64,000 nucleotides of DNA. It comes from Heliopora coerulea (lineage: Eukaryota; Cnidaria; Anthozoa; Scleralcyonacea; Helioporidae). The position numbers and the translations under genes are program-made. The notes beneath the pieces were generated by a model. The model saw nothing but the letters and a program-made list of their open reading frames with translations, searched no databases and was not told where the DNA came from. Location: the NCBI GenBank assembly GCA_030142905.1, contig JASJOG010000028.1, positions 2,108,001-2,172,000 on the forward strand, in the 5' to 3' direction. Each line of letters opens with the position of its first letter. Position 1 is the stretch's first letter. Shown piece after piece: positions 63,735 to 64,000 of this stretch.

Positions 63735-64000
63735 AAGATAAAACTTTTAAAAAACTTTATTTCAACGTTTCGGGGTGCTGCCCCTTTGTCAAGAATAAGA
63801 ACTACAAGATAGAAGATGCTCCTTATATACATAGCATTACTTAATAATTAAAAAATCCGTTAAAAAAATACTCAAAAGAAGTCCCTAAGGTTCAAACCTT
63901 TAGGTACAAAAGAATCCAATTTATATGCCCAAAAACCTTCCCTTTTAGTTGAGTCTGTTACATCCGTCCTATCAATGATTTTTACTAGCATATAATTAAG
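63735..64000 (-). pseudogene. PLE 3' end, cut by the window edge
   Basis: On the minus strand: IIDRTDVTDSTKREGFWAYK, SFVPKGLNLRDFF, a stop, then a 3' untranslated end with CTTGACAAAGGGGCAGCACC followed by CCGAAACGTTG. This is the degenerate hammerhead-like string in which the CUGANGA box is lost. Same family as 6.9-7.5, 54.0-54.3 and 61.0-62.8 kb. It continues beyond 64000. Confidence 0.8.

Overview
This window reads as repeat-dense, AT-rich DNA from an invertebrate animal. It has no bacterial gene layout. It carries non-LTR retrotransposons with an esterase-type ORF1, many Penelope-like elements (PLEs; RT plus GIY-YIG endonuclease), a DIRS-like tyrosine-recombinase element, a Gypsy-type gag, pogo-, hAT- and Harbinger-like DNA transposons, hammerhead ribozyme motifs and tRNA-derived SINE pieces. 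A cnidarian such as an anthozoan would fit this mix, but that is inference; no host gene here fixes the taxon.

Layout. 0.3-6.7 kb: two LINE copies of the CR1/L2 type, one nearly full length but dead. 6.8-12.9 kb: a canonical hammerhead ribozyme, PLE fragments in minus orientation, a 550-bp inverted repeat and a tRNA-like SINE piece. 12.8-15.6 kb: a complete pogo/Tigger-like element with TA target duplication, terminal inverted repeats and a transposase broken only by a one-base slip in an A9 run. 16.1-17.0 kb: a foldback element whose arms contain ~40-bp minisatellite units. 18-25 kb: diverged tandem duplications. 25.4-28.2 kb: a near-perfect 1.34-kb inverted duplication of a PLE 3' half. 28.8-53 kb: at least six decayed copies (one already at 23.6 kb) of an intronless gene family encoding a membrane-anchored protein with an HxxxDG motif. 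It looks like an acyltransferase or condensation-domain enzyme and is interspersed with its own duplicated 5' and 3' flanks. One copy is interrupted by a 965-bp TTAA-flanked DNA element with its own small ORF. 29.7-30.3 kb: a small two-exon chromo-barrel-like gene or fragment on the minus strand. 40.6-43.2 kb and 47.6-50.7 kb: two more dead LINEs. 44-47.5 kb: a DIRS-like element joined to a coiled-coil ORF.

54-64 kb: the most informative stretch, a stack of nested insertions. A Gypsy-like gag was invaded by a PLE. Two near-identical hAT elements then inserted in inverted orientation, and the segment between them was inverted. The proof is that the two 8-bp hAT target duplications match only across the inversion. 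A Harbinger-like element carrying a MADF-type ORF is inserted further along the same PLE, with a TTA duplication. More PLE copies fill the rest.

The genes do not form a pathway. The biology visible here is retroelement replication and decay, ribozyme-bearing element ends, and local amplification with pseudogenisation of one acyltransferase-like family. No protein-coding gene in the window is demonstrably intact, apart from possibly the small ORFs noted.
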